NCBI GenBank assembly: GCA_029238215.1
Contig: JAQWGN010000009.1
Coordinates: forward strand, 31,135 to 95,134
Length of the DNA: 64,000 bases
Reading direction: 5' to 3'
Origin: Flavobacteriaceae bacterium
GTDB taxonomy: Bacteria > Bacteroidota > Bacteroidia > Flavobacteriales > Flavobacteriaceae
Of this stretch, positions 20,247 through 31,630 are shown one piece after another (within the stretch, counting starts at the first letter, position 1; each line of letters starts with the position of its first letter). The position numbers and the translations under genes are program-made. The notes beneath the pieces were generated by a model, which ran no database searches, had not been told where the DNA came from, and saw only the letters and a list, made by a program, of their open reading frames with translations.

Positions 20247-22816
20247 GCAGAGTTTCTACTAGCGTTAATATTTCCGAATAACGAACGTGTTACCATTTTC
20301 TCCATAATGTCTCTTTCAGAATCGCTGATATTACTGTTTTGAATATTTAAAAGCGCGTACTGTTGAATCGTTAGTAACGGTTGTACGATTTCTTCACGAA
20401 CATGGATAGAAGCTTTTCCTGATGGCTGATCTTCCATAAGGACATCCATTTGAGTAAGCTTAAGAATATAGTGTTTTGAACGAAGGTATTCATCATGAAT
20501 TATTTTCCAAAACGGGCCATATTCAGCATCTTGCTCCATATAAGCAGTAAGATTAAAAAAGGATTTTTGTAAACTCATCATTGAATTGGAAATGAGTGTT
20601 CTAAAAAAAGCATTGTTTTTATATAATCGCATTGCCTTGTCAAATGAACCAGCTTTATCAAAAGTTTCAAGCGCAGTACCTACCCCATAAAATCCAGGAA
20701 CATTTTGTTTTAATTGACTCCAACTTCCAACAAAAGGAATTGCACGGAGTGCAGAAAAATCTAACGTTTTACTTGATTTTCTTTTAGATGGCCGACTACC
20801 AATATTGGTTTTCGCATAATACTTAAGCGTACTCATATGCTCCAGATACGGCAAAAATTTTGGATGGGCTTTAAAGTTTTTATACGTCTCGTAACTTGTT
20901 TCAGCCAATTGCGTCATTGTAGCTCTGTCCTCATCATCTAAATCTTTGCTTTTATCTGCAAAAAGACGGTTTGAAACCCCAGCACTTAAAAGTTGCTCTA
21001 GGTTATAGCGGCATGAATTCAGTGTTCCAAAATTTGAACTAATGGTTTGTCCCTGAACTGTTATCTGAATCTCATCAGCCTCAACACTAGATCCCATTGA
21101 AGCATAGAATTGATGGGTGTTTCCTCCTCCACGTGCTGGTGGTCCACCACGTCCGTCAAAGAAAGCCACATTAATACCATGTTTTCTGGAAATTGCTGTT
21201 AATTCCTCCTTAGCCTTGTAGATACTCCAGTTAGCCATTAAATAACCACCATCTTTTGTGCCATCCGAAAAGCCAAGCATTATTGTTTGTTTATCGCCCC
21301 TTCTGCTCAAATGTGCGCGGTATTCTTGGTTTGAATATACTTTGTCCATTACTTCAACAGCAATTTCCAAATCAGGTATCGTTTCAAACAACGGAACAAT
21401 ATCAACAGACGGAGCTGTCCAATCGCTAAGTCGAATCATGGCAAATACTTCAAAAATATTTTGTGCTGTTTGATTGTTACTAATGATGTAACGGTTACAA
21501 CCCGCCTCACCATTGGATTCCTGGATAGCTTTTATGGCACGGATAGAGCCAAGGGCTTTTCGAACAGTTTCATCTTCAAATGAATCTGGATCTACATCCC
21601 CTTTAAGTGAAGTTAAAAAATCAATGCGGGCGTCCTCAGAGGCTGTTTGATAGTCAAAAGACGCATCGGTAACCCCAGTGGAATTGGTTTGATTTAAAAG
21701 CGTTAAAAATGCGTCATGATGCACTCTGGAATCTTGACGAATGTCTAAACTAGCAAAGTGATACCCAAATACATTGACTTTAGCGATAAAGTCACGAAGC
21801 TCTTTTTCAAATAAACCGTGGTAATCTTTTTCAACAAGAATTAATATCTCATTGAGTTTTTCTTTTAATTCTACTAAAGAAATTTCAGGCTCTTTATCTA
21901 GCTTAAAAATACTGTTGTATAATTTCTTTTCAACCTCTAGTACAATCTCTTCTACACCAGCAAAAGTTAAGCGTCTTCGAAGCTTACGTATATCACGGTA
22001 ATAATTTCGAATGACACTACTGCGTAGCAACTGGGCTGTTTTACGTGTAATAGCAGTAGTTACAAAAGGATTTCCATCTCGATCACCACCAGGCCAAAAC
22101 CCAAGCTTAACTGTTTGATTAGAAAGCGAAACTTCCTTAAATATATGACGCTGAACATAGGATTGGATTTCTCCAATAGCAGGATAAAAAACATTGCTTA
22201 AATACCAAATCAAGCTTTTAGCCTCATCAAGCGGAGTAGGCTTTTTCTTTTTGAAAAAAGGCGTTCTGCCAAGTTGAGATAGAAGAAGTTTAATTTCTTG
22301 TAAATCGTTTTGCTGAATACTTTTCCCTAAATCAGTAATAATTCCAAGAACGGAACCTGGGTAAAACTGTGTTGGGTGCGCCGTAAGCACAGGACGAACA
22401 TTAATTTCTTGTAAAAGCTCTTTTAACTCTGTTGTTTTTTGTCGTGATTCTGCTTCTTCCTTGAGATTACGTAGAGTACCTATCCCACCCATATTGTTGA
22501 TTCGACTAAAAGCAGCATCTTCAACAGCATCAAACAATACCACGCGACGCTCAATAAACTGTATAAAACGAAACAGTAAATCCGTCTGATCCACCTTACT
22601 AATATCTGGATAATAGCGTGAGAAAAAACCATCAACAATAACCTTTGGATTTAACTCTTGAGCATAACCCTCTTTACAAGTGTTTGCGAACAAGGGTAAA
22701 AGTGTAGCCGTATTGGTTATTTTTGAATACGGTAAGGTTGAAAATATACTGTCGTAAAGTTTAAACTTTGATAAAACGTTTTCTTCAAAACGCTCCAATT
22801 TAGTATGTGGATTCAC
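20243..22816 (-). CDS. ppc: Phosphoenolpyruvate carboxylase
   Basis: LTAHPTQFYPGS, LGFWPGGDRDGNPFV, FFDGRGGPPARGGGNTH, MLGFSDGTKDGGY. Confidence 0.95.
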   Translation of the reverse strand: MNPHTKLERFEENVLSKFKLYDSIFSTLPYSKITNTATLLPLFANTCKEGYAQELNPKVIVDGFFSRYYPDISKVDQTDLLFRFIQFIERRVVLFDAVEDAAFSRINNMGGIGTLRNLKEEAESRQKTTELKELLQEINVRPVLTAHPTQFYPGSVLGIITDLGKSIQQNDLQEIKLLLSQLGRTPFFKKKKPTPLDEAKSLIWYLSNVFYPAIGEIQSYVQRHIFKEVSLSNQTVKLGFWPGGDRDGNPFVTTAITRKTAQLLRSSVIRNYYRDIRKLRRRLTFAGVEEIVLEVEKKLYNSIFKLDKEPEISLVELKEKLNEILILVEKDYHGLFEKELRDFIAKVNVFGYHFASLDIRQDSRVHHDAFLTLLNQTNSTGVTDASFDYQTASEDARIDFLTSLKGDVDPDSFEDETVRKALGSIRAIKAIQESNGEAGCNRYIISNNQTAQNIFEVFAMIRLSDWTAPSVDIVPLFETIPDLEIAVEVMDKVYSNQEYRAHLSRRGDKQTIMLGFSDGTKDGGYLMANWSIYKAKEELTAISRKHGINVAFFDGRGGPPARGGGNTHQFYASMGSSVEADEIQITVQGQTISSNFGTLNSCRYNLEQLLSAGVSNRLFADKSKDLDDEDRATMTQLAETSYETYKNFKAHPKFLPYLEHMSTLKYYAKTNIGSRPSKRKSSKTLDFSALRAIPFVGSWSQLKQNVPGFYGVGTALETFDKAGSFDKAMRLYKNNAFFRTLISNSMMSLQKSFFNLTAYMEQDAEYGPFWKIIHDEYLRSKHYILKLTQMDVLMEDQPSGKASIHVREEIVQPLLTIQQYALLNIQNSNISDSERDIMEKMVTRSLFGNINASRNSA

Positions 22817-22825
22817 AAGCGGTTG

Positions 22826-23305
22826 TTATAGGTCGTTAAAAATGGTATGCATTAATCGTTTTTTGTCGTTAATACTTTCTTCAAGAGAGATCATGGTCTC
22901 CGTTCGTAATATTCCATCAACGTCATCAATTTTAAATATAATTTCTTTTGCGTGTTCTGTTGACTTCGCCCGAACCTTACAATAGATGTTATATTTTCCT
23001 GTTGTAATGTGCGCAACAGTAATAAAAGGAATTTCTCTAAGACGTTCTAAAACGTATTTTGTTTGATGTGTCTTTTCTAAGTAAATACCTACATATGCAA
23101 TAAAAGAATATCCCATTTTATTGTAGTCAAGTGCTAGTGAAGACCCTTTGATAATTCCAGCATCTTCCATTTTGCGAACACGGACGTGTACAGTACCTGC
23201 AGAAATCAATAGTCTTTTTGCAATATCGGTAAAAGGCGTACGCATGTTATCGATAAGAATATCTAAGATTTGATGATCAATATCATCCAATTTAAATTTA
23301 TTCAT
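22826..23305 (-). CDS. Lrp/AsnC family transcriptional regulator
   Basis: LDDIDHQILDILIDNMRTPFTDIAKRLLISAGTVHVRVRKMEDAGIIKG. Confidence 0.93.
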   Translation of the reverse strand: MNKFKLDDIDHQILDILIDNMRTPFTDIAKRLLISAGTVHVRVRKMEDAGIIKGSSLALDYNKMGYSFIAYVGIYLEKTHQTKYVLERLREIPFITVAHITTGKYNIYCKVRAKSTEHAKEIIFKIDDVDGILRTETMISLEESINDKKRLMHTIFNDL

Positions 23306-23366
23306 AATTATTTTTTTTGTAAAGAAAACAAAAAATCATTGAATTTAAAGTGGTTAAATCGAAAAA

Positions 23367-24467
23367 TTAATGTGAATTTTTTGTTAAATCTATCACATTT
23401 AGCAAAAAAGACTCATTTTGACCTAGCTCGATTTTAAACTCATCGCCAAATGATTTTCCATTAAAATCAAGCAACCGATGACCTTGAGTATTATCTAAGT
23501 CGCCTATTTTGTGCACTTTAGGAATAAACTTAATGATGTTTTGATGCAGTTCTTCTTGATATTGTAAGGCAATATCCGTTTGTTTATTATTGATTGCCAC
23601 ATTTTTAATAACAACATCAACAAATGTTTTTGCTACTTCTGGAATATTGGTGTAAGCATCCACATTGTAATAATCATCAGCAATGCTTTTTAAAGCTGCT
23701 AATACGGATAAACCAAACCATTTACGTGTTGCTTCGCGATCATAATCTTCTCCCACCTGACCACATTCAAATAAAATAGTTGGTGTTTCCTGTGCCTGAA
23801 AATAATCACCAGTGCAATTTACGTTGTGCGTATCATCGTAACGGCCAACTTGATTGGGAATGTATTTTTGAAGTGTTGTGTTTATTGCCCCTATAACTCC
23901 CATAGCTTTTGTTCTAGCGGGAGTTAAGTCTTTGGCTTCATTTGCTGAGGGAGCGAGAAATGAAAGCATGCAGGGCTCTCCATTAACCCCAAAAATGGTC
24001 CGTTGATCGTGAAGATTAAAGCAAAAATCAGGGTTGAACTGTTTAAATAGTCTAATTAATGCCTGAGTTTCTGGTTGAGATTGCTCCATTGCATCTCTAT
24101 TCAAATCGATATTATTAGCATTCACTCGTGTGTAAGCATGCGCTCCATCTGGATTTAACATGGGTACTATGTTCAAACTGAATTGCGAAAGAAGAGCAGG
24201 TCTCTGATTTAAGTACGCTAGTACATCTAAAATTCCTTTTGTGGACGTAGATTCATTTCCATGCATTTGCGACCACATAAGCACTTTTATAGGCCCTGTG
24301 CCTAGTGCAATACAATGAATTGGTCGGCCCGCAACACTTTCACCAATTGCATGACAGTTATATATTGATAATAAAGAGTCTATTGTTTCAAGCGTAATAT
24401 AACGTCCGCTTAGTTTAGACGTTGACAATAGTGGCTGTTGTTCTAAATAATCATTCATTGTTTGCAA
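23367..24467 (-). CDS. M14-family zinc carboxypeptidase-like protein
   Basis: MWSQMHGNESTSTKGILDVL (HGNE), NMLNPDGAHAYTRVNANNIDLNRDA, FNLHDQRT. Confidence 0.88.
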   Translation of the reverse strand: MQTMNDYLEQQPLLSTSKLSGRYITLETIDSLLSIYNCHAIGESVAGRPIHCIALGTGPIKVLMWSQMHGNESTSTKGILDVLAYLNQRPALLSQFSLNIVPMLNPDGAHAYTRVNANNIDLNRDAMEQSQPETQALIRLFKQFNPDFCFNLHDQRTIFGVNGEPCMLSFLAPSANEAKDLTPARTKAMGVIGAINTTLQKYIPNQVGRYDDTHNVNCTGDYFQAQETPTILFECGQVGEDYDREATRKWFGLSVLAALKSIADDYYNVDAYTNIPEVAKTFVDVVIKNVAINNKQTDIALQYQEELHQNIIKFIPKVHKIGDLDNTQGHRLLDFNGKSFGDEFKIELGQNESFLLNVIDLTKNSH

Positions 24468-24550
24468 ATGTAAATTCTTTATAGTTTACAATTGGAAACA
24501 ACAGATGTTATAAATGTAAACATCTTTTTTGGCATTAACTCCTATAAATT

Positions 24551-24564
24551 GTTACAAAAGTAAC
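24551..24564. promoter_or_regulatory. Inverted repeat GTTAC-AAAA-GTAAC, candidate operator
   Basis: Shares TTAC-N4-GTAA with TTACAATTGTAA at 24698-24709. Confidence 0.35.
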
Positions 24565-24648
24565 TTTATTCACATTAAATTTCTTTAAACTGCTCATAAC
24601 ATGACTATTAACGATATATAATAAATTAAAGGTTTAATTATATTTTCG

Positions 24649-24678
24649 TGTATTTTGTTGTATATTGCTGTATGTTAT
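24649..24678. repeat. Three tandem ~10-bp units beginning TGTAT (TGTATTTTGT TGTATATTGC TGTATGTTAT)
   Basis: TGTAT at 24649, 24659, 24669: exactly one helical turn apart, upstream of the XRE gene. Confidence 0.6.
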
Positions 24679-24682
24679 TATA

Positions 24683-24709
24683 TTAATTCGAATTAAATTA
24701 CAATTGTAA
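24683..24709. promoter_or_regulatory. Two adjacent perfect palindromes TTAATTCGAATTAA (24683-24696) and TTACAATTGTAA (24698-24709) abutting the XRE start codon
   Basis: Direct reading; ATG is at 24712. Confidence 0.5.
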
Positions 24710-24711
24710 CC

Positions 24712-25128
24712 ATGTTATTAATCGATCGTATCAAAGAAATTATTGCTCAACATGAACTTAGTTCCACTGCATTTGCCGATTGTTTGGGTGTGCAACGATC
24801 TTCTATTTCTCATATATTATCCGGACGTAACAAGCCTAGTTTAGATTTTATCATGAAACTTTTGCAGGCCTTCCCTACTACAGACACCAATTGGCTTCTA
24901 TTTGGAACTGAAAATAATTCTCCATTGCCAATAAGCACCCCATCGCCTCTACCCCCCTTAAAAGAAGACTTAGCAGTACCTGATAAGCGTATAGAAGATG
25001 TAATCTCTTCTGATTCATTAGCTGAACCTGCAACTAAAGACACCTTAAACCCAAGTAAAATCAGTGTGAAACAGGTTGTTGTTCTGTATTCTGATGGTAG
25101 TTGCAGTACGTACACCAATAAAAAATGA
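24712..25128 (+). CDS. XRE-family helix-turn-helix transcriptional regulator
   Basis: RIKEIIAQHELSSTAFADCLGVQRSSISHILSGRNKPSLDFIMKLLQAFP = HTH_3; C-terminal VVVLYSDGSCSTYT. Confidence 0.92.
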   Translation: MLLIDRIKEIIAQHELSSTAFADCLGVQRSSISHILSGRNKPSLDFIMKLLQAFPTTDTNWLLFGTENNSPLPISTPSPLPPLKEDLAVPDKRIEDVISSDSLAEPATKDTLNPSKISVKQVVVLYSDGSCSTYTNKK

Positions 25129-25140
25129 TATTTTTGGGGT

Positions 25141-25518
25141 ATGCGTATACTTGTTTTTATAACCCTCCTCTTTCTACTAAGTGCTTGTTTTACTCCTGAG
25201 CGTAATTGTAAAGAATTTCAGACTGGAAATTTCTCTTTTACATCTGTTGTTTTAGGAGATACGCTAACAACTACTTTTACGCGAAACGATAGTATTGAAA
25301 TCGATTATTACTTAAACCGTGTAGATACATTCTCTGTACGATGGCTTAATGATTGCGAGTGTATTGTTAAAAAACTACGTCCTCTCACCTATCAAGACTC
25401 TAAGGCAGTACAAATGAAAATTCTAACGACGGATAAATCCACATATACTTTTGAATACAACTTGGTTGGGGACACAGGAAATAAGCAGCGTGGCATGGTA
25501 ACTAAACTATCTAAATAA
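25141..25518 (+). CDS. Hypothetical lipoprotein
   Basis: MRILVFITLLFLLSAC lipobox; no recognised domain. Confidence 0.7.
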   Translation: MRILVFITLLFLLSACFTPERNCKEFQTGNFSFTSVVLGDTLTTTFTRNDSIEIDYYLNRVDTFSVRWLNDCECIVKKLRPLTYQDSKAVQMKILTTDKSTYTFEYNLVGDTGNKQRGMVTKLSK

Positions 25519-26294
25519 TGGATTTCTTATTCTCACCAGAAGCTTTATCATCGCTGTTGACTCTTACATTTTTAGAAATTATTTTAGGAATTGATAATAT
25601 TGTTTTTATCTCTATTGTCGTTGGTAAATTACCTGAACACAAGCGTAAGCGCGCTACGCATATTGGCTTAATACTTGCGCTAGTGTTGCGTATTGCCTTA
25701 CTGTTTGCTATTTCTTGGCTTGTTGCCATGCGAACTCCCCTTTTTTACATCAATACGGAGCATATTAGCGCCTCAATAAACGGTCAGTCTTTAATCCTAT
25801 TTGCAGGTGGATTGTTCTTGCTTTATAAAAGTACCAAGGAAATTCATGAAAAAATGGATCATTCTGGGGAACAAAGTGAAAAAATAGCACAGAAATCAGG
25901 GAATACTTTTTATCGTGTATTGATTCAAATACTTTTAATAGACGCTGTTTTCTCAGTAGATTCTATTCTCACTGCTGTTGGAATGACCAATGGTTTAGAC
26001 GGTGCACTTTGGATTATGATTACAGCAGTTGTTATTTCGATACTTGTTATGCTGTTGTTCGCACATCCTGTCAGTAAGTTTGTTCACCAACACCCTTCTT
26101 TACAAATTTTGGGGTTATCCTTTTTGTTGCTCATTGGATTTATGCTCTTGGCTGAAGGGGCACATCTTTCACATCTTGAAGTAATGCAGCAATCTGTAGG
26201 AGCCATCCCAAAGGGATACCTCTATTTTGCTATTGCTTTTTCGTTGTTGGTTGAATTTTTAAACATGCGTTTTCGCAAGAAGAAATCAATCTAA
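25518..26294 (+). CDS. TerC family integral membrane protein
   Basis: LEIILGIDNIVFISIVVGKLP, LIDAVFSVDSILTAVGMT. Confidence 0.93.
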   Translation: MDFLFSPEALSSLLTLTFLEIILGIDNIVFISIVVGKLPEHKRKRATHIGLILALVLRIALLFAISWLVAMRTPLFYINTEHISASINGQSLILFAGGLFLLYKSTKEIHEKMDHSGEQSEKIAQKSGNTFYRVLIQILLIDAVFSVDSILTAVGMTNGLDGALWIMITAVVISILVMLLFAHPVSKFVHQHPSLQILGLSFLLLIGFMLLAEGAHLSHLEVMQQSVGAIPKGYLYFAIAFSLLVEFLNMRFRKKKSI

Positions 26295-28882
26295 AGTTCT
26301 AAACTTATTTGTCCCTCTCCATCATCATCAGCTTGTTTTGGGAGTACTTCCTCTACTTCTGCTTCAATATCTTCAGCCGCTACAACAGCTTCAGGAATGT
26401 ATGGCAAAGCGTCATTCGATTCAATTCGCTTTAACCTATCCGTTGTAAGCTGATTCCCTATCGCCTTAATTCCTTTTGGTGTGATAAAATCTTCAAAAGA
26501 AAACGTAGTAGGGTCTTTTGCTTCTTCTCCTCTTGGTTTCACATAATGCATGGTGCATACGGGTCGCCAATCTGTTGAAAACCATTCCAGTTGTATTTTT
26601 GCCCCCTCTTTTAAAAAGGATTCTTCCTTGTCGGGTGCTTCAATAAGAAAGCGTTTACCGAAATAGCGATCCTTATCCCCATCAAAATATATTGTGGATA
26701 AGGGTTTGTTCGGATCCCATTTTTCTAAAACAAGCATGTCGGCGGGAAAATGCATGGTCAGATCTGGAATTTGTGTTTTCACAAGTCCCGATTTTGTCAC
26801 AATCAACAAACGATCTTCGCCGCTAAAGGCTCCTAATAAACGACCACGCTCATCTGCATTGAGGCGCTGAACCGTGTCATCAAACCATACGTTCCGTGGT
26901 TTTAAGGTAGAAACCCCAGCTTCTTTTAAGTCAACTCGTTTAATTGCATATTTCGAAACTGTATTTCCACGAACGCCACGCCCTTTAACGACCAGGTCGG
27001 CAAAGTCTAAATCCCACTTTAGTTTTTTAATAGATCCACTCTGTCTTAGGTGAATAGTTACCACTTCGGCTTCACCATTAGGATTTGCAGAAAAATAATG
27101 CACTTTAGAAGATGGGGTTCCATTGGTGAGGTCGTAATGTTTATCTCTAGTAACACCTGTTACTGCAAAGCGCTTGATATACGAGGTTCCTCCTTTTCCA
27201 TCTTGATAGATCATGTTGTAAATCGTACGCTTATCTTTCTTTTTAAACACCGCCACGTGGATGATATTTTTACCAACAAAGGTCTTGGTTTCTACTTTGG
27301 TAACAATCATCTTACCATCTGCTGTAAACACAACAACATCATCGATGTCGGCACAATCTGCAACGTATTCTTCTTTGCGCAATGACGTGCCTACAAAGCC
27401 CTCTTCTCTACTGACATAAAGCTTGGTGTTACGCATCACTACTTTTCGCGCATCCACATCTTCAAATAGCCTGATTTCGGTCTTTCTTTCTTTTCCTTCG
27501 CCGTAGGTTTTCTTTAAACGTTTAAAATGTGCAATAGCAAAATCAATAAGATTTGCTAGATCATGCGCTACTCGAGAAAGTTCTTCTTCTAGTGCATCAA
27601 TTTTTTGTTGAGCCTTGTCTAAGTCAAACTTTGAAATACGCTTAATGCGAATTTCAGTTAGACGAACTACATCATCGTCGGTAACCGAACGCTTAAGATG
27701 TGTTACATGAGGTGCTAAACCAAGGTGAATGGCTTGCAATACGCCTTCCCAGGTTTCTACTTCTTCAATGTCACGATAAATACGTTCTTCGATAAAAATA
27801 CGTTCCAACGAAGCAAAATGCCATTGCTCTTCGAGCTCCTCTTTCTTAACTTCAAGCTCATTGCGAAGCAATTCAACCGTATGATTAGTAGAGTGCACAA
27901 GCATTTCAGAAACGCCGATAAAATTGGGTTTGTTATCTTGGATAACACACCCCAATGGTGATATGGAGGTTTCACATGCCGTAAATGCAAATAGCGCATC
28001 TATGGTTTTATCGGGAGATACATTAGTGGGCAAATGAATTAAAATCTCTACAGTGGCCGCTGTATTATCTTCAATTCGTTTAATCTTAATCTTCCCCTTT
28101 TCGTTTGCTTTTAATATGGATTCAATTAAAGAAGACGTTGTCGTACTAAACGGGATTTCATTAATGACTAACGTTTGCTTGTCTTGTTGTGCTATTTTAG
28201 CACGTACGCGTATTTTACCGCCTCGAAGCCCATCGTTATAATTGGTGGCATCCATATCGCCACCTGTTGGAAAATCAGGAAAAAGCGTAAAACGCTTTCC
28301 TTGCAAGTGCCTGATGGAAGCATCTATAAGCTCTAAAAAGTTATGTGGGAGTATTTTGGTAGACAATCCAACAGCAATCCCTTCGCCACCTTGTGCTAAC
28401 AGCATAGGAAACTTTACGGGAAGGTGAATGGGCTCTTTTTTACGTCCATCATACGAAAGCTGCCAGTTGGTAACTTTTGGACTATACACCACATCTAAGG
28501 CAAACTTTGAAAGGCGGGCTTCGATGTATCTCGAAGCTGCTGCAGAGTCACCGGTGAGTATATTCCCCCAGTTTCCTTGCATATCAATAAGCAAGTCTTT
28601 TTGACCAATTTGCACCATGGCATCGGCAATAGAAGCATCTCCGTGTGGATGGTATTGCATGGTGTGCCCTACAATATTAGCAACCTTGGTGTAGCGCCCA
28701 TCATCCAAATCCTTCATGGAATGCAGAATCCGTCGTTGCACAGGCTTAAATCCATCGTCGTTTGCAGGAACAGCACGCTCTAAAATCACATACGAAGCAT
28801 AATCAAGGAACCAGTCTTTGTACATGCCTGATACGCGTATCAGCTGATCACCAGAAGCTATAGATTGTTCTTCTTCGTTCAT
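26291..28882 (-). CDS. parC: DNA topoisomerase IV subunit A (ParC/GyrA family)
   Basis: [39 protein letters not shown]; adjacent parE. Confidence 0.93.
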   Translation of the reverse strand: MNEEEQSIASGDQLIRVSGMYKDWFLDYASYVILERAVPANDDGFKPVQRRILHSMKDLDDGRYTKVANIVGHTMQYHPHGDASIADAMVQIGQKDLLIDMQGNWGNILTGDSAAASRYIEARLSKFALDVVYSPKVTNWQLSYDGRKKEPIHLPVKFPMLLAQGGEGIAVGLSTKILPHNFLELIDASIRHLQGKRFTLFPDFPTGGDMDATNYNDGLRGGKIRVRAKIAQQDKQTLVINEIPFSTTTSSLIESILKANEKGKIKIKRIEDNTAATVEILIHLPTNVSPDKTIDALFAFTACETSISPLGCVIQDNKPNFIGVSEMLVHSTNHTVELLRNELEVKKEELEEQWHFASLERIFIEERIYRDIEEVETWEGVLQAIHLGLAPHVTHLKRSVTDDDVVRLTEIRIKRISKFDLDKAQQKIDALEEELSRVAHDLANLIDFAIAHFKRLKKTYGEGKERKTEIRLFEDVDARKVVMRNTKLYVSREEGFVGTSLRKEEYVADCADIDDVVVFTADGKMIVTKVETKTFVGKNIIHVAVFKKKDKRTIYNMIYQDGKGGTSYIKRFAVTGVTRDKHYDLTNGTPSSKVHYFSANPNGEAEVVTIHLRQSGSIKKLKWDLDFADLVVKGRGVRGNTVSKYAIKRVDLKEAGVSTLKPRNVWFDDTVQRLNADERGRLLGAFSGEDRLLIVTKSGLVKTQIPDLTMHFPADMLVLEKWDPNKPLSTIYFDGDKDRYFGKRFLIEAPDKEESFLKEGAKIQLEWFSTDWRPVCTMHYVKPRGEEAKDPTTFSFEDFITPKGIKAIGNQLTTDRLKRIESNDALPYIPEAVVAAEDIEAEVEEVLPKQADDDGEGQISLEL

Positions 28883-30732
28883 TGCTCAATTTTATCTAAC
28901 TCTACTTTGAGGTTATCAATAATAAACTCTTGTCGTTTAGGGGTGTTTTTACCCATATAAAAAGACAGTAATTCATCTATCGTCATGTTCCTGTCCAGCA
29001 TAACCGGATCAAGCCGAATATCATCACCAATAAAGTGCTTGAATTCATCGGGAGAAATCTCACCCAATCCCTTAAATCGAGTAATTTCAGCTTGTTTACC
29101 CAACTCATCTAGTGCATTTACCCGCTCTTGCTCCGAATAGCAGTAAATCGTTTTCTTTTTATTGCGAACACGAAATAAGGGTGTTTGTAAAATATACAAA
29201 TGTCCGTCTTTAATCAGCTCGGGGAAAAACTGCAAGAAGAAGGTAATAAGGAGCAATCGAATGTGCATTCCGTCTACATCGGCATCGGTAGCAATTACAA
29301 TATTGTTGTACCGTAGGTCTTCCATATTGTCCTCTATATTCAATGCTGCCTGCAACAGATTGAATTCTTCGTTTTCGTAAACAATTTTTTTGGACATCCC
29401 GTAAGAATTTAGTGGCTTTCCACGAAGACTAAAAACCGCTTGGGTATTAACATCTCTAGATTTTGTAATCGATCCACTTGCAGAGTCACCCTCGGTAATA
29501 AACAAGGTAGATTCCAAACGACGGTCTTTCTTGATATCGCCTAAATGTACTCGGCAATCACGGAGTTTTTTGTTATGTAGGTTTGATTTTTTGGCACGCT
29601 CACGGGCTAGTTTACGAATCCCCGACAGTTCTTTACGTTCTTTCTCTGCTTGTAAGATTTTACGCTGTAGAGCGTCAGCCGTAGTCGTGTTTTTATGCAG
29701 GAAGTTATCGAGTTGTTTTCCAATAAACTCATTGATGTAGGTACGTACTGTAGGAAGGTTGCCCCCCATTTCCGTAGATCCAAGTTTGGTTTTTGTTTGT
29801 GATTCAAATACCGGCTCCATAACCTTAATACTAATGGCCGATATGATTGATTTACGAATATCAGAAGGATCAAACTGCTTGCCGTAAAATTCGCGTATCG
29901 TTTTTACTAACGACTCACGAAATGCATTTTGGTGTGTTCCTCCTTGTGTGGTATGCTGCCCATTAACAAACGAGTGGTATTCTTCGTTGTATTGGGTTTT
30001 ACTATGTGTAATGGCTACTTCAATATCGTCGCCCTTGAGATGAATTACTGGATAAAGGAAATCCTCAATATTGTTATTGTCTTCCAACAGGTCTCTAAGA
30101 CCGTTCTTGGATATAAACTTTTCACCGTTAAAAACTATTGTAAGCCCAGGGTTTAGATAAACGTAGTTTTTGAGCATTTTGGCTACATACTCATGGCGAT
30201 AGCGGTATTTTTTAAAGATGGATTCGTCGGGAACAAAAGTGACTTGAGTTCCATTGCGTTGGGTGGTTACCTCGGTAGGGCTATCTGTTTCTAAACTACC
30301 CTGTGCAAATAAGGCGGATTTCTGTTGCCCATCACGAGAGGATGCCACGTAGAACGACTGGGAGAGGGCGTTTACGGCTTTTGTTCCTACTCCGTTTAAC
30401 CCAACCGATTTTTTGAAGGCGCGGGAATCGTATTTACCCCCTGTGTTCATTTTAGACACCACGTCAACAACCTTACCTAGCGGAATCCCACGGCCATAAT
30501 CGCGAACGGTAACTTTGCCTTCATCAATTTTTATATCAATGGTTCTGCCCGCCCCCATAACAAACTCATCAATACTATTGTCCAATACTTCTTTAAGGAG
30601 AATGTATATGCCATCATCTGGAGAAGACCCATCACCAAGCTTTCCAATATACATCCCCGGACGCATCCGAATATGTTCTTTCCAATCGAGTGATCGGATA
30701 TTATCTTCGTTGTACTGGGTGGTTTGTGGCAT
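28879..30732 (-). CDS. parE: DNA topoisomerase IV subunit B (ParE/GyrB family)
   Basis: [51 protein letters not shown]. Confidence 0.93.
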   Translation of the reverse strand: MPQTTQYNEDNIRSLDWKEHIRMRPGMYIGKLGDGSSPDDGIYILLKEVLDNSIDEFVMGAGRTIDIKIDEGKVTVRDYGRGIPLGKVVDVVSKMNTGGKYDSRAFKKSVGLNGVGTKAVNALSQSFYVASSRDGQQKSALFAQGSLETDSPTEVTTQRNGTQVTFVPDESIFKKYRYRHEYVAKMLKNYVYLNPGLTIVFNGEKFISKNGLRDLLEDNNNIEDFLYPVIHLKGDDIEVAITHSKTQYNEEYHSFVNGQHTTQGGTHQNAFRESLVKTIREFYGKQFDPSDIRKSIISAISIKVMEPVFESQTKTKLGSTEMGGNLPTVRTYINEFIGKQLDNFLHKNTTTADALQRKILQAEKERKELSGIRKLARERAKKSNLHNKKLRDCRVHLGDIKKDRRLESTLFITEGDSASGSITKSRDVNTQAVFSLRGKPLNSYGMSKKIVYENEEFNLLQAALNIEDNMEDLRYNNIVIATDADVDGMHIRLLLITFFLQFFPELIKDGHLYILQTPLFRVRNKKKTIYCYSEQERVNALDELGKQAEITRFKGLGEISPDEFKHFIGDDIRLDPVMLDRNMTIDELLSFYMGKNTPKRQEFIIDNLKVELDKIEQ

Positions 30733-30841
30733 GAGGGCTAATTTAAAACATCAACCCATCAAATTGAAGTGATGTTTAACAAAGAAATTAACAAATACAA
30801 CGACCAATTGTTGAAACATCATCAGGAAGACTTTTCAGTAT

Positions 30842-30880
30842 TTTTGTTAACTTAGCTTTAAACAAACATCCAAATCTGTT
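30842..30880 (+). repeat. 39-bp dispersed imperfect repeat, copy A
   Basis: TTTTGTTAACTTAGCTTTAAACAAACATCCAAATCTGTT; 33/39 identical to copy B at 33179-33217. Confidence 0.7.
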
Positions 30881-30937
30881 CTTCACTTTAAAACCTAGTC
30901 GCACAAACTGTATTGATTTGCACGCAACAAACTAATC

Positions 30938-31564
30938 ATGAAGATATTATCCATTATTGTGATTTCTATTTTACTAGGTTCTTGTAAACCTGTAAATAAC
31001 TTGATTAGTAAAAACCCAGAAAGGCAAGAAAACCAGCAGGAATCTCATTCAATAGATTCAATCAATCTAGGAAAAGAAATCTCAACCAACACTGAAACGG
31101 ATATTGACTCAAAAATCAAAGCTGTTTTTGACGGGATAGCATGTTATGGATTGAGTAAGTCTTATGAAGTAACTAAGAATGATTTAGACTTTGACGGCAT
31201 CGATGAAATCATAATTTTTTACTGGGGATCTTGTTTTTGCGGCACAGGAGGATGTTCCACTCAAATATATAAACAGCGCAATGCTGCATTAAAGCTTATT
31301 GGCGATTTTGGGCTAACCAGAGTGCCTTTTTACTTAAAAAAAGAGCCTAATCGTAAGTGGAAAGATATTGTTTTTTTTAGTAGTGGTGGTGGTGCAAAAC
31401 CCACACAACGAATTTATATGTTTAACGATGAAGAATACGTATTGGCAGAAGAGATTGCTTCTTCAAACAATCTTTATGAGGAATACAAAATAAGGAGTGA
31501 AAGTGATAAAAATTTAGAACGGATCTTTGTTGATGCCCATGAAAAAATATACGGTAAAAATTGA
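30938..31564 (+). CDS. Hypothetical lipoprotein
   Basis: ATG start, MKILSIIVISILLGSCKP lipobox; DFDGIDEIIIF VCBS-like motif. Confidence 0.7.
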   Translation: MKILSIIVISILLGSCKPVNNLISKNPERQENQQESHSIDSINLGKEISTNTETDIDSKIKAVFDGIACYGLSKSYEVTKNDLDFDGIDEIIIFYWGSCFCGTGGCSTQIYKQRNAALKLIGDFGLTRVPFYLKKEPNRKWKDIVFFSSGGGAKPTQRIYMFNDEEYVLAEEIASSNNLYEEYKIRSESDKNLERIFVDAHEKIYGKN

Positions 31565-31583
31565 TTTTGATGGTTCAAAATCA
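31562..31583. promoter_or_regulatory. Perfect 9-4-9 inverted repeat TGATTTTGA-tggt-TCAAAATCA
   Basis: Direct reading; left arm contains the TGA stop of the upstream gene; no following T-tract. Confidence 0.5.
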
Positions 31584-31630
31584 GCTGTACAAACGCAAAA
31601 TTGAAAACCGAATAACAGAAGATAAGCACT

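Noticed and set aside
25141-25518. Possible topoisomerase IV-related protein
   Set aside because: Small lipoproteins beside parC are sometimes named this way, as I recall, but the sequence is a lipobox protein with no topoisomerase motif.
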